DNA from: Thalassobaculum sp965228445
Lineage (GTDB): Bacteria > Pseudomonadota > Alphaproteobacteria > Thalassobaculales > Thalassobaculaceae
Length of the DNA: 64,000 bases
Direction of reading: 5' to 3'
NCBI GenBank assembly: GCA_965228445.1
Contig: OZ245813.1
Span: 248,001-312,000 of the forward strand
A program made the position numbers and the translations under genes. The notes beneath the pieces are model-generated. The model saw only the letters and a program-made list of their open reading frames with translations, was not told the origin of the DNA and made no database searches. Each line of letters starts with the position of its first letter. The first letter of the stretch is position 1. Positions 46,365-55,351 of the stretch are shown here, piece by piece.

Positions 46365-47696
46365 ATGCGGATGGCTGCGATGGTCGCATGCGGCGCGGTC
46401 GGGATGGCCCTGACGAGCACGGATGCTGTCCAGGCGTCCGGGTTCCAGCTCAAGGAGCAGAGCGCCAGCAAGCAGGGCAACGCCTTCGCCGGCGCCGGCG
46501 CGTCCGGCGATGACGCCTCCATCATGTTCTTCAATCCGGCAGGCATCGCCCTGTTCGACAAGCCCCAGGCGGTGGCCGGCGTCGCGCTCGTCAATCCCAA
46601 TGCCTATCTGGACATCGATGCGGCCACCGACGGCACCGGCGGCGCCATGTCCGGCGGCGAGGGCGGGAATGCCGCCAGCCCGGCCATGGTCCCGAACGCC
46701 TATCTGGTCGCGCCGGTGAACGAGCGGGTGAATGTCGGTCTGGCGATCAACGTGCCGTTCGGCCTCAGGACCTCGTACGACGACGGCTGGGCCGGCCGGT
46801 ACCATGCCATCACCTCGGACCTGGAAACCGTTTCCGTCGCCGGTGTCGCCTCGCTCAAGATCAGCGACAAGCTCAGCATCGGCGGCGGGCCCTATGTGAC
46901 CTATGCCCATGCCCGGCTGACCAACGCCATCGACTTCGGCACGATCTGCGTCGGGTCCCTCGGCCTCGGCACCTGCTCCGCCCTGGGCGCGCTGCCGCAG
47001 CGGGCCGATGGCAAGGTGGACGTCGCCGGGGACGACTGGTCCATGGGCGCGACCGCGGGCTTGCTGTACGAGCCGGTGAAGGGCACCCGTATCGGCCTGT
47101 CCTGGCGCAGCCAGACGAAGGTGAACGTCCGGGGCGAGGCCGATTTCGACGTGCCCGACAGCGCCGGTGCGCTGACCTCCGGCGGCGCGTTCACCGACAG
47201 CGACATCTCGGGATCGGTCACCCTGCCGGAGACGGTCGGCGTCAGCGTGCATCACGACGTCACCGACGATTTCGCGGTGATGGGCGACGTGGTCTGGACG
47301 GCCTGGAGCCGGTTCGACGAGTTGCGCTTCTCCTTCGACAACCCGGCCCAGCCGGACAGCGTGACCCCGGAGAACTGGAACGACACCTTCTTCGTGGCGC
47401 TCGGCGCGACCTGGCGGCCGACCGAGACCTGGACCCTGCGTACCGGCGTCGCCTACGACCAGACGCCGGTCGACGACGAGTACCGGACCCCGCGCATTCC
47501 GGACAAGGACCGGTACTGGATATCGCTCGGCGCCGACTACCAGGTGGACGAGCGCTGGAAGATCTCGGCCGGGTACACCCACGTATTCGTCGACAAGTCC
47601 TCGCTCGATCAGTCCAGTCCCACCGCAGGCACCCTGCGCGGCGAATACAGCGGCTCGATCGACATCCTCACCCTCGGAGCGACTTTGCGCTTCTGA
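46365..47696 (+). CDS. OmpP1/FadL/TodX-family outer-membrane porin
   Basis: Outer-membrane beta-barrel of 443 aa for uptake of hydrophobic compounds such as fatty acids or aromatics. The signal peptide (~1-25, ending DAVQASG) leads straight into the FadL hatch opening GFQLKEQSASKQGNAFAGAG, with the conserved IMFFNPAGIALF. The C-terminus is LGATLRF, ending in Phe as needed for barrel insertion. GGGAGGAG precedes the start. The next gene is 72 bases on, so cotranscription is possible. Confidence 0.93.
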   Translation: MRMAAMVACGAVGMALTSTDAVQASGFQLKEQSASKQGNAFAGAGASGDDASIMFFNPAGIALFDKPQAVAGVALVNPNAYLDIDAATDGTGGAMSGGEGGNAASPAMVPNAYLVAPVNERVNVGLAINVPFGLRTSYDDGWAGRYHAITSDLETVSVAGVASLKISDKLSIGGGPYVTYAHARLTNAIDFGTICVGSLGLGTCSALGALPQRADGKVDVAGDDWSMGATAGLLYEPVKGTRIGLSWRSQTKVNVRGEADFDVPDSAGALTSGGAFTDSDISGSVTLPETVGVSVHHDVTDDFAVMGDVVWTAWSRFDELRFSFDNPAQPDSVTPENWNDTFFVALGATWRPTETWTLRTGVAYDQTPVDDEYRTPRIPDKDRYWISLGADYQVDERWKISAGYTHVFVDKSSLDQSSPTAGTLRGEYSGSIDILTLGATLRF

Positions 47697-47768
47697 ACCA
47701 ACATCCCGACATCAACGGATCAGCGTCCCGTGCTAGAACGGGGCGTCAACCGGTGGAAAGGTAACGAC

Positions 47769-50159
47769 ATGGCGAAGCGGGCAGCGAACGCGGTCCCCGG
47801 CGGCGGTCTCATTGATCCCCAGAAGCTCGAGATCATGACGGCGCTGGAGCGCAAGGTCCTCTGGCTGGCGATGTGGACGATCCATAACGCCAACCACATC
47901 CGCGACAGCCGCGACGGCCTCAAGGTCGGCGGCCACCAGGCCTCCTGCGCCTCGCTCAACACGATCATGAGCGCGCTGTATTTCGACGTGCTGCGCCCGC
48001 AGGACCGGGTCGCGGTGAAGCCGCATGCCAGCCCGGTCTTCCACGCCATCCAGTACATGATGGGCCGCCAGTCGGTCGACCAGCTCCAGCGCTTCCGCGG
48101 CTATGGCGGCGCCCAGTCCTACCCGTCGCGCACCAAGGACGCGGACGAGGTCGATTTCTCCACCGGCTCGGTCGGTCTCGGCGTGGCGATGACCCTGTTC
48201 TCCTCCATGGTGCAGGACTACGTGCGTATGCAGCACCTGGTCCAGGACCCGGAGCGCGCCGGCGAGAGCCCCGGTCGGATGGTCGCCCTGGTCGGCGATG
48301 CCGAGCTGGACGAAGGCAACGTCTACGAGGCGATGCTGGAGGGCTGGAAATACGACGTCCGGAACCTGTGGTGGGTGATCGACTACAACCGCCAGAGCCT
48401 GGACGGCGTGGTCTCCGACGGCCTGTTCCAGAAGATCCGCCAGTTCTTCGGCACGGTCGACTGGGAAGTCGTCATGCTGAAATACGGCAAGCGGCTGGAG
48501 CGGGTCTTCGCCCAGCCCGGCGGCGACACCCTGCGCAACTGGATTGACGAATGCCCGAACGACCTCTACTCGGCCCTGACCTTCAAGGGCGGAGCGGGGG
48601 AGCCGGGCGTGTGGCGCGATCACCTGAAGAAGGACCTGCGCGGCGTCACCGGCATCAAGGCGATCCTGGAGGATCACGACGATGTCGAGCTGCACAAGCT
48701 GATGACCAACCTGGCCGGCCAGGACATGGAGGCGGTGCTGGAGGCGTTCCACGGCGTCAACGACGACCGGCCGCGCTGCTTCATCGCCTATACGGTCAAG
48801 GGCTACAACACGCCGCTGGCCGGTCATAAGGACAACCACTCCGGCCTGATGACCCCCGATCAAATGGCCCGGTTCAAGGCCGATCACGGCATCGAGGACG
48901 GCGAGGAGTGGGAGCCGTTCGCCCGTGCCGGTCTGGACGAGGGGACGCTGCGCGAATTCGTGCAGGTGGTGGATTTCAACGCCCCGGCCTCCCGCGTCCA
49001 CAAGGCCGACAAGGTCGAGATTCCGTCGGTCCTGCCGATCCGCGGCCAGAAGACGATCTCGACCCAGATGGCCTTCGGGTCGGTGCTGCACGAGCTGTCG
49101 CGCGGCAACTCGGCCCTCGCCTCGCGCATCGTCACCACCTCGCCGGACGTGACGGTGTCCACGAACCTCGGGGCCTGGGTAAACCAGCGCGGCATCTTCT
49201 CCCTGGACGTGCGCAACGACGTGTTCCGCCAGGAGCAGGTGGCCTCGGCGCAGAAATGGATGCGCCACGGCGGCGGTCAGCACATGGAGCTGGGCATCGC
49301 CGAGAACAACCTGTTCATCCTGCTGGCGTCGCTCGGCCTCTCCGGGCCGCTGTTCGGCACGCGGCTGCTGCCGGTCGGCACGCTGTACGACCCGTTCATC
49401 GCCCGTGGCCTCGATGCGCTGAACTATGCCTGCTACCAGGACGCCCGCTTCATGCTGGTGGCCACGCCCTCGGGTGTGACCCTGGCGCCGGAGGGCGGGG
49501 CGCACCAGTCGATCTCCACCCCGCTGATCGGCCTCGGCCAGCCCGGCCTGACCAGCTTCGAGCCGGCCTATGCCGACGAGCTGGCGCAGATCATGCGCTG
49601 GGGCTTCGAGTACATGCAGGAGGAGAAGGGCGGCTCGGTCTATCTGCGCCTGTCCACCCGCTCCCTGGAGCAGCCGGACCGCAAGCTGGACGAAGACACG
49701 GTGGCCGACATCCTGGCCGGCGCCTACTGGCAGGTGGAGCCGGGTCCCGACGCGGAGCTGGCGCTGGTCTATACCGGTGCTGTGGCGCCGGAGGTGATGA
49801 CGGCCTACGAGGAGATGGCCGACGACATCCCGGGCCTGGGCGTGCTGGCGGTGCCTTCGGTCGACCGCCTTTACCACGGCTGGCAGAAGAGCCTGCGCGG
49901 CCGCAACGGCAGCAGGCCGGGGAGCAGCCACGTGGAGAAGGTGCTGTCGAAGCTGGCGCCCGGCGCGTCCCTGGTGACGGCCCAGGACGGCCATCCGGCG
50001 ACCCTGAGCTGGCTCGGCTCGGCGACGGGCCGGCGGGTCTACCCGCTGGGCGTGACCGGGTTCGGCCAGTCCGGCGACATCCCGGACGTCTACGCCCATT
50101 ACGGCATCGACACCGCTTCCATCGTCGACATGGCCGCGACGGCGTGTCTGGGGCGGTAG
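47769..50159 (+). CDS. Homodimeric E1-like/transketolase-family ThDP enzyme
   Basis: A 796-aa ThDP enzyme built like homodimeric 2-oxoacid dehydrogenase E1 (AceE, MdeB) and transketolase, but about 90 residues shorter than AceE. The ThDP-Mg motif GDAELDEGN with VIDYNRQSLD is near 176-212. The catalytic Glu of the second domain lies in HMELGIAENNLF near 506-517, and the segment EGGAHQSISTPLIGL matches E1 enzymes. The N-terminal region usually binding E2 is short, and no lipoyl protein gene is nearby. It could be a 2-oxobutyrate or pyruvate dehydrogenase component or a distinct transketolase. The start at MAKRAA has GGAAAGG upstream. Confidence 0.85.
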   Translation: MAKRAANAVPGGGLIDPQKLEIMTALERKVLWLAMWTIHNANHIRDSRDGLKVGGHQASCASLNTIMSALYFDVLRPQDRVAVKPHASPVFHAIQYMMGRQSVDQLQRFRGYGGAQSYPSRTKDADEVDFSTGSVGLGVAMTLFSSMVQDYVRMQHLVQDPERAGESPGRMVALVGDAELDEGNVYEAMLEGWKYDVRNLWWVIDYNRQSLDGVVSDGLFQKIRQFFGTVDWEVVMLKYGKRLERVFAQPGGDTLRNWIDECPNDLYSALTFKGGAGEPGVWRDHLKKDLRGVTGIKAILEDHDDVELHKLMTNLAGQDMEAVLEAFHGVNDDRPRCFIAYTVKGYNTPLAGHKDNHSGLMTPDQMARFKADHGIEDGEEWEPFARAGLDEGTLREFVQVVDFNAPASRVHKADKVEIPSVLPIRGQKTISTQMAFGSVLHELSRGNSALASRIVTTSPDVTVSTNLGAWVNQRGIFSLDVRNDVFRQEQVASAQKWMRHGGGQHMELGIAENNLFILLASLGLSGPLFGTRLLPVGTLYDPFIARGLDALNYACYQDARFMLVATPSGVTLAPEGGAHQSISTPLIGLGQPGLTSFEPAYADELAQIMRWGFEYMQEEKGGSVYLRLSTRSLEQPDRKLDEDTVADILAGAYWQVEPGPDAELALVYTGAVAPEVMTAYEEMADDIPGLGVLAVPSVDRLYHGWQKSLRGRNGSRPGSSHVEKVLSKLAPGASLVTAQDGHPATLSWLGSATGRRVYPLGVTGFGQSGDIPDVYAHYGIDTASIVDMAATACLGR

Positions 50160-50174
50160 ACGTCACACCGATCC

Positions 50175-50370
50175 CCGCCGTCACCCTGATGCAAATCGGG
50201 ATCTGCGGTGCACCGGCGCCGGGTGCATGGTCCTGACTTTCGTCAGGACGACGGTGGGGCAAGGCGAAACGCCTTCCGCTTTCCGTCATCCTGAACTTGT
50301 TTCAGGATCAGGTCTCGGGTCCGTCCGTCCCTGCCAAGATCCTGACTTTCGTCTGGATGACGGCGCTTTG
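50175..50370. repeat. Cluster of short palindromic repeats (region D)
   Basis: Three related hairpin units lie between convergent stops. One reads TCCTGACTTTCGTCAGGA near 50231. A second is CATCCTGAACTTGTTTCAGG near 50287. A third, ATCCTGACTTTCGTCTGGAT near 50339, is a direct repeat of the first. Each has a ~7-bp stem and ends in a GACGG-type tail. Similar CATCCTGAACTTGTTTCAGG units are common in alphaproteobacterial intergenic DNA (recalled, not searched). Confidence 0.7.
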
Positions 50371-50375
50371 CGCCG

Positions 50376-51221
50376 TCACTTCTCCGGCAGTGACCGCAGA
50401 TAGGCGATGATCGCCGCCACGTCGCCGTCCGACATGTGGGCGTAGTAGCCGTAGCCCATCGGCGGTAGCAGCGGGCGGCCGTCCCTGCTGACGCCGGTGC
50501 GCACCGCCGCGGCGATCTCCGCGTCGCTCCAGTCGGCCAGGCCGAAGGGGGTGAGGTTGGCCGAAACGCTCTCGCCCCAGGGCCCCCGGAAAGCCATGCC
50601 GCCGGCGCCGAGCTCGTTCGCCAGATCCGGCGCGCCGGTCGGGCCCGGCGTGGAATGGCATTCCATGCAATGGGCGACAGGCCCCGCCAGATAGGCCCCA
50701 TAGGCCAGGACGTCGGACGGCGGCGGTGCGGCGACCCGGCCCACCGGCGGGCCCCAGCTCGGCGGGACCGGGACGCGGTACACGCTCGCCGGGGTCTCGT
50801 TGCGGATCGCCGGCAGGCTGCGCATATAGGCGACTATCGCCGCGGCATCCTCGTCCGACAGGCCGCGATACAGGTTGATCGGCATCGGCGGGCCGATCAC
50901 CGAGCCGTCCGGCCGCACGCCCTCGCGGATCGCACGGACGAGTTCGGCATCGCTCCACCCGCCGATTCCGGTCTCCATGTCGGGGGTGATGTTGGAGGCG
51001 TAGACCGTCCAGATCTCGTTGTCCTCCAGCAGCCGGCCGGCAAGCGCCCTGCTCATGTCCGGACCCTGGGGGCCGAACGGGGTGTGGCAGTTGCCGCAGG
51101 CGGCCACCGCGTTCATCAGATAGGCCCCGCGTTCGACACGTGCGTCATTCGCCAGGGCTGTGAGGGAAAGGGAAGACAGGCACAACCAAGCCGCCGCCAG
51201 GGCGACAACCATGCGACGCAT
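50376..51221 (-). CDS. Dihaem cytochrome c
   Basis: Periplasmic c-type cytochrome of 281 aa. The signal peptide (~1-25, MRRMVVALAAAWLC..., cleaved after LTALA) is followed by two haem domains, with CGNCH near 43-47 and CMECH near 182-186. Each is followed by a Met-containing distal segment (PPMPINLYRG and PPMGYGYYAHMSDGD). The layout resembles cytochrome subunits of membrane alcohol or sugar dehydrogenases, but no dehydrogenase gene adjoins. It would pass electrons to the terminal oxidase. The start has CGGAG upstream. It is divergent from the homogentisate dioxygenase gene. Confidence 0.9.
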   Translation of the reverse strand: MRRMVVALAAAWLCLSSLSLTALANDARVERGAYLMNAVAACGNCHTPFGPQGPDMSRALAGRLLEDNEIWTVYASNITPDMETGIGGWSDAELVRAIREGVRPDGSVIGPPMPINLYRGLSDEDAAAIVAYMRSLPAIRNETPASVYRVPVPPSWGPPVGRVAAPPPSDVLAYGAYLAGPVAHCMECHSTPGPTGAPDLANELGAGGMAFRGPWGESVSANLTPFGLADWSDAEIAAAVRTGVSRDGRPLLPPMGYGYYAHMSDGDVAAIIAYLRSLPEK

Positions 51222-51423
51222 GTCACACTCCGGAAGAACCGCGTTCAATGTAGGGACATTACCAGCGGCCGTGACCGAATGCCATAGGAATGACAAGCAC
51301 GCAAAGGCATCGTGGCTGGCCCGAGGGCGGCTACCGAACTATCTCCTTGCCCTCGGACCGCCACGGCGCTGGAATGATCTGCCCGTCATTCTGGTTCGCA
51401 CCGCACCCCCCGAGGAGGGCGCC

Positions 51424-52794
51424 ATGAACGAGCAATCGACCCGCATCTTCCGTGCCGCAAGCCGGGCCAAATACAACGAAGGCTACATGCCCGGGTTCGG
51501 CAACGACTTCGAGACCGAGGCGCTGGAAGGCGCCCTGCCGGTCGGCCAGAACTCGCCCCAGCGCTGCCCCTACGGTCTCTATGCCGAGCAGCTCTCCGGC
51601 ACGCCCTTCACCGCGCCGCGCGAGACCAACAAGCGCTCGTGGCTCTACCGCATGCGGCCGACGGTGCAGCATATCGGCGACATGGCCCGGATCGACCTGC
51701 CGCACTGGCGCTCGGCGCCGACCGTCGGCGAAAGCGACCTGCCGCTGGCGCCGATGCGCTGGGATCCCGCGCCGATCCCGGCCGATGCCGGCACCTTCCT
51801 GACCGGCATGCGGACGATCTCCACCGGCGGCGACGTGCACACCCAGACCGGTTTCGCGGTCCATACCTATGCGGTCACGCAGAGCATGGATGCGGAGGTG
51901 TTCTGGAACGCCGACGGCGAGATGCTGGTGGTGCCGGAGGTGGGGGCGCTGCGCTTCTTCACCGAAATGGGCGTGCTCGACATCGCACCGGGCGAGATCG
52001 CGGTCCTGCCGCGCGGCATCAAGTTCAAGGTCATGCTGCATGGCGACAGCCAGGCCCGCGGCTATATCTGCGAGAACTACGGCGATCACTTCGCCTGTCC
52101 CGAACGCGGACCGATCGGCGCCAACTGCCTCGCCAACCGGCGCGACTTCCTGTCCCCGGTGGCGGCCTACGAGCAGCGCGACGGTGAGGCCCACCGGGTC
52201 GTGGTCAAATGGGGCGGGACCTTCAATGCCTGCGAGATCGACCACTCGCCGCTGGATGTGGTCGCCTGGCACGGCAACTACGCGCCCTACAAATACAATC
52301 TGCGCCATTTCTCGCCGGTCGGGCCGATCCTGAACGACCATGCCGACCCGTCGATCTTCACCGTGCTGACGGCGCCGTCCGGAACGCCGGGGACCGCGAA
52401 TATCGACTTCGTGATCTTCCCACCGCGCTGGCTGGTGGCCGAGGACAGCTTCCGGCCGCCCTGGTACCACATGAACGTGATGAGCGAGTTCATGGGCCTG
52501 ATCGAGGGGGTGTACGACGCCAAGCCCCAGGGCTTCGTGCCCGGCGGGATGTCGCTGCACAACATGATGCTGCCGCACGGCCCCGATGCGGACGCGTTCT
52601 ACGCGGCGTCGGTCAAAGACCTCGCGCCGCAGAAACTTGACAACACACTGGCCTTCATGTTCGAGACCCGCTTTCCGCAGCAGCTCACCCGCTATGCGGC
52701 GGGTCTGCCGACCCTGCAGGTCAAGTATCCCGATTGCTGGCAGGCGCTGCGCAACCATTTCGATCCGGCCCGGCCGGTCTGGAACGGAGAGTAA
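51424..52794 (+). CDS. hmgA: Homogentisate 1,2-dioxygenase
   Basis: Fe(II) ring-cleavage dioxygenase (456 aa) that converts homogentisate to maleylacetoacetate in tyrosine and phenylalanine breakdown. The opening YMPGFGNDFETEALEGALP is characteristic. The iron ligands lie in RPPWYHMNVMSEFMGL (His and Glu, near 344-353) and in MSLHNMMLPHGPD (His, near 378-388). GAGGAGG precedes the ATG; the longer open frame upstream overlaps the cytochrome promoter. The maleylacetoacetate isomerase and fumarylacetoacetase genes are not in the window. A PAS gene follows after 5 bases. Confidence 0.96.
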   Translation: MNEQSTRIFRAASRAKYNEGYMPGFGNDFETEALEGALPVGQNSPQRCPYGLYAEQLSGTPFTAPRETNKRSWLYRMRPTVQHIGDMARIDLPHWRSAPTVGESDLPLAPMRWDPAPIPADAGTFLTGMRTISTGGDVHTQTGFAVHTYAVTQSMDAEVFWNADGEMLVVPEVGALRFFTEMGVLDIAPGEIAVLPRGIKFKVMLHGDSQARGYICENYGDHFACPERGPIGANCLANRRDFLSPVAAYEQRDGEAHRVVVKWGGTFNACEIDHSPLDVVAWHGNYAPYKYNLRHFSPVGPILNDHADPSIFTVLTAPSGTPGTANIDFVIFPPRWLVAEDSFRPPWYHMNVMSEFMGLIEGVYDAKPQGFVPGGMSLHNMMLPHGPDADAFYAASVKDLAPQKLDNTLAFMFETRFPQQLTRYAAGLPTLQVKYPDCWQALRNHFDPARPVWNGE

Positions 52795-52799
52795 GGATC

Positions 52800-53471
52800 T
52801 TGTCTGAACGATCGGAAAGCCTGCCGAGCGCCGGGATCCGCCCGACGGGCGACGGGCAGAACGGCGCGGACGACGTGCGGGCGCAGCCCGGACGGCCGAC
52901 CTTCGGCGCGGTCGCCAAGGAGAGCAGCACGCCGGTCGAATGGCGCTACACCATGTGCCCGATCGACACCGACTTCATGCGGTTCGGACCGTTCCGCGGC
53001 CTGGTGGCCCAGTGGCGCCTGCGGATCCGCCCCGGCGAACGCCTGCCGCGGCGCGACGATTTCCAGTTCGAGGATTTCGCCGACTGGCTCGGCCGAATCT
53101 TCATCGCCAAGGTGGAACGCGACCCCTTCAACCTGCGCTTCACCCTGTGGGGGGTGAAGCTGGTGGAGTGGTGGCGCGTCGACTACACCAACCGCACCCT
53201 CGGCGAGCTTTCCTCCAACCCGGAACTGTGGCGGACCACCGAGATCCAGTATTTCTCGGAGATGGACCGCGCGCCGTTCATCGGGCTGGCCTGCGGGTTC
53301 CTGTCCCAGCACGGGCTCGCCCATATCAAGGTTCTCGGGCTCGACCTGCCGTTCTCCGACGGCGACGGTCTGACCCACGTGATCTCGACCCATATGAAGA
53401 TCGACCTGGGCGAGACCATCGAGGATGTGCTGCCGGATTGTCCGATCACGGACTTCGCGCCGGACGGCTGA
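52800..53471 (+). CDS. PAS_5-family protein coupled to homogentisate dioxygenase
   Basis: A 223-aa cytoplasmic protein. The N-terminal ~45 residues look disordered, and residues ~50-210 match the PAS_5 fold (FRGLVAQWRLRIRPGERLPR, then FEDFADWLGRIFIAKVERD). It has no output domain. The likely start is TTG with AAGGAT 2-8 bases upstream, only 5 bases after the dioxygenase stop, so translation is probably coupled. An ATG-initiated shorter form would lose part of the fold. A role in sensing an aromatic or oxidative signal is possible but not shown. Confidence 0.72.
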   Translation: MSERSESLPSAGIRPTGDGQNGADDVRAQPGRPTFGAVAKESSTPVEWRYTMCPIDTDFMRFGPFRGLVAQWRLRIRPGERLPRRDDFQFEDFADWLGRIFIAKVERDPFNLRFTLWGVKLVEWWRVDYTNRTLGELSSNPELWRTTEIQYFSEMDRAPFIGLACGFLSQHGLAHIKVLGLDLPFSDGDGLTHVISTHMKIDLGETIEDVLPDCPITDFAPDG

Positions 53472-53737
53472 TCCTCCCTGAATTGAGTGCCTGGATATGA
53501 GGCACGCGATGTCCATTCATTGAGCACGACAGGCGGCCGTCCGCCTGCCCGGCGGCCCGCCATCTCCCGGAAGCCGCCGGTCGGTGCCGTGGTCCCGTTT
53601 TTGCAGTTGCGAAATACGCCTATGCGCTCTCCCGCATTGCCGGCTCCGGCACCAGGGGAAGGGAGAGACCTAACCGCATGACGCAACGAAACGCCCGGCC
53701 GCAAGGTCGGGAGAATGGACATTCAGGAGAGAGAACT

Positions 53738-54718
53738 ATGGGGATCTTGAGGAAAACGGTGATGTCGGCGGTGGTCGGCGCCTCCATCGCCCTGTCGGCC
53801 GGCTCGGCCTCGGCGGCGGAGTGGATCATGGCGTCCGGCTATCCGGACAGCAACTTCCACACCCAGAACATCAAGAAGTTCATCGAGGACGTGGAGGCCA
53901 CCACCTCGCTGAAGATTCAGCTCAACTCCAATGACACCCTGATCAAGCTCGACGCCATCAAGACGGCGCTGCAGCGCGGCCAGATCCCGATCGGCGAGAT
54001 CCGTCTGGGCGTCTATGGCAACGAGGACCCGATGTACGTCCTCGCCGGTCTGCCCTTTATCGCCGCCGACTACACCGAGGCCTGGCTGCTGAAGGACCTG
54101 CAGAAGGAGTATTTCGACAAGATCTTCGCCGAGCAGGGCCTGCGCATCCTGTACTACACCCCGTGGCCGGGTCAGGGCTTCTATACGAAGTTCCCGGTGA
54201 ACGGCGTTGAGGACTTCTCCGGCAAGAAGCTGCGGATCTACTCCACGGCGACCCAGGAGATGGGCCAGATGCTCGGCTTCGATGCCACCATCCTGCCCTT
54301 CGCGGAAATCCCGCAGGCGTTCTCCACCGGCCTGATCGAGGCGCTGTTCACCAGCCCGCAGACCGGCATCGACATCCAGGCCTGGGACAACACCTCCAAC
54401 TTCACCTATGCCGGCGCGATCTTCTCCAAGAACGCCGTCGTGGTCAGCGAAAACTACTTCTCGGCCCTGCCGGTCGAGGAGCAGATGGCGATCCTGAAGG
54501 CCGCCGAGAAGGCCGAGCTGCGCGGCTGGGAGATGAGTGCCCAGACCACCGCCGCGCAGATGAAGACCCTGGAGGAGAACGGCATGGCGACCGCCAGCGC
54601 TCCGCCGGCCGTCATCGCGAAGATGAAGGAGATCGGTCTGAAGATGATGGAGACCTGGCGCAAAGACGCGAGCCCCGAGGCTTCCGCCATCCTCGACCGC
54701 TATCTGGCCCTGCAGTAA
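53738..54718 (+). CDS. TRAP transporter solute-binding protein (DctP family)
   Basis: Periplasmic binding protein of 326 aa. The signal peptide (~1-27, ending GSASAAEW) is followed by the DctP fold, with the conserved segments GLPFIAADYTEAWLL and the carboxylate-binding Arg in GKKLRIYSTATQEMGQML near 163-180. The QAFSTGLIEALFTSP segment is also typical. Ligands are usually organic acids. AGGAGAGA precedes the start. It is the first gene of a complete dctPQM set. Confidence 0.95.
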   Translation: MGILRKTVMSAVVGASIALSAGSASAAEWIMASGYPDSNFHTQNIKKFIEDVEATTSLKIQLNSNDTLIKLDAIKTALQRGQIPIGEIRLGVYGNEDPMYVLAGLPFIAADYTEAWLLKDLQKEYFDKIFAEQGLRILYYTPWPGQGFYTKFPVNGVEDFSGKKLRIYSTATQEMGQMLGFDATILPFAEIPQAFSTGLIEALFTSPQTGIDIQAWDNTSNFTYAGAIFSKNAVVVSENYFSALPVEEQMAILKAAEKAELRGWEMSAQTTAAQMKTLEENGMATASAPPAVIAKMKEIGLKMMETWRKDASPEASAILDRYLALQ

Positions 54719-54729
54719 GGCAGACCGCC

Positions 54730-54766
54730 GCCGCCGGCTCCGTGCGGGGCCGGCGGCATTTCTTTT
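54730..54766 (+). terminator. Attenuator-like hairpin between dctP and dctQ
   Basis: GCCGCCGGC and GCCGGCGGC (54730-54738 with 54749-54757) form a perfect 9-bp stem followed by ATTTCTTTTC. It looks like a partial terminator that would let the binding protein be made in excess of the membrane subunits. Confidence 0.65.
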
Positions 54767-54796
54767 CTCCGGCAACCCACCAGCAGGACGCGCGCC

Positions 54797-55351
54797 ATGC
54801 GCCTAGCATTAGACCGGCTCTACCTGTGGAGCGGTTACCTGTCGGCGATCTTCCTCGTCGGGATCGCTCTGACGATCATCGCCCAGGTCGTCGCCCGCTT
54901 CTTTCCCAAGCTCATCGTCGTGGATTCGACCGAAAGCGCCGGCTTCTGCCTGGCCGCTTCGACGTTTCTCGGCCTGGCCTACACGTTCCGCCACGGCGCC
55001 CATATCCGCGTGACCCTGGTCACCCGGCTGGCCACCGGGCTGGCCGACCGGCTGATCCACCTGTGGAGCTTGGCGGTGTTCATCGTGATCATGGGCTTCA
55101 TGACCTACTGGTCCTTCGACCTCGTCTACTTCTCGTTCAAGTTCAACGACATCAGCCCCGGCCTGTTGGCCATTCCCTTCTGGATCCCGCGCTCGGCCAT
55201 GGCGGTCGGCTCGCTGATCCTGCTGATCGCGCTGATCGACGAGATCGTCTGCGTCGCCCTCGGCCGGACGCCGACCTATGTGGAGAACGACATGCCGGCC
55301 TACGAGGCCCATGACGACACCCCCGCCGTCACCGAGCGGGAGCGCGGCTGA
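54797..55351 (+). CDS. TRAP transporter small membrane subunit (DctQ family)
   Basis: Inner-membrane protein of 184 aa with four predicted membrane segments (~10-32, ~48-66, ~88-110, ~130-152). The family motif RHGAHIRVTLVTRL is near 65-78. It joins DctM to form the transporter. Its stop overlaps the DctM start by one base (TGATG). Confidence 0.92.
   Translation: MRLALDRLYLWSGYLSAIFLVGIALTIIAQVVARFFPKLIVVDSTESAGFCLAASTFLGLAYTFRHGAHIRVTLVTRLATGLADRLIHLWSLAVFIVIMGFMTYWSFDLVYFSFKFNDISPGLLAIPFWIPRSAMAVGSLILLIALIDEIVCVALGRTPTYVENDMPAYEAHDDTPAVTERERG

Noticed and set aside
47733..50099. Very long open frame antisense to the homodimeric E1-like gene
   Set aside because: In GC-rich DNA the strand opposite a real gene often stays open. 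Its translation is rich in Arg, His and Gln without any family motif, and the plus-strand gene is clearly real.
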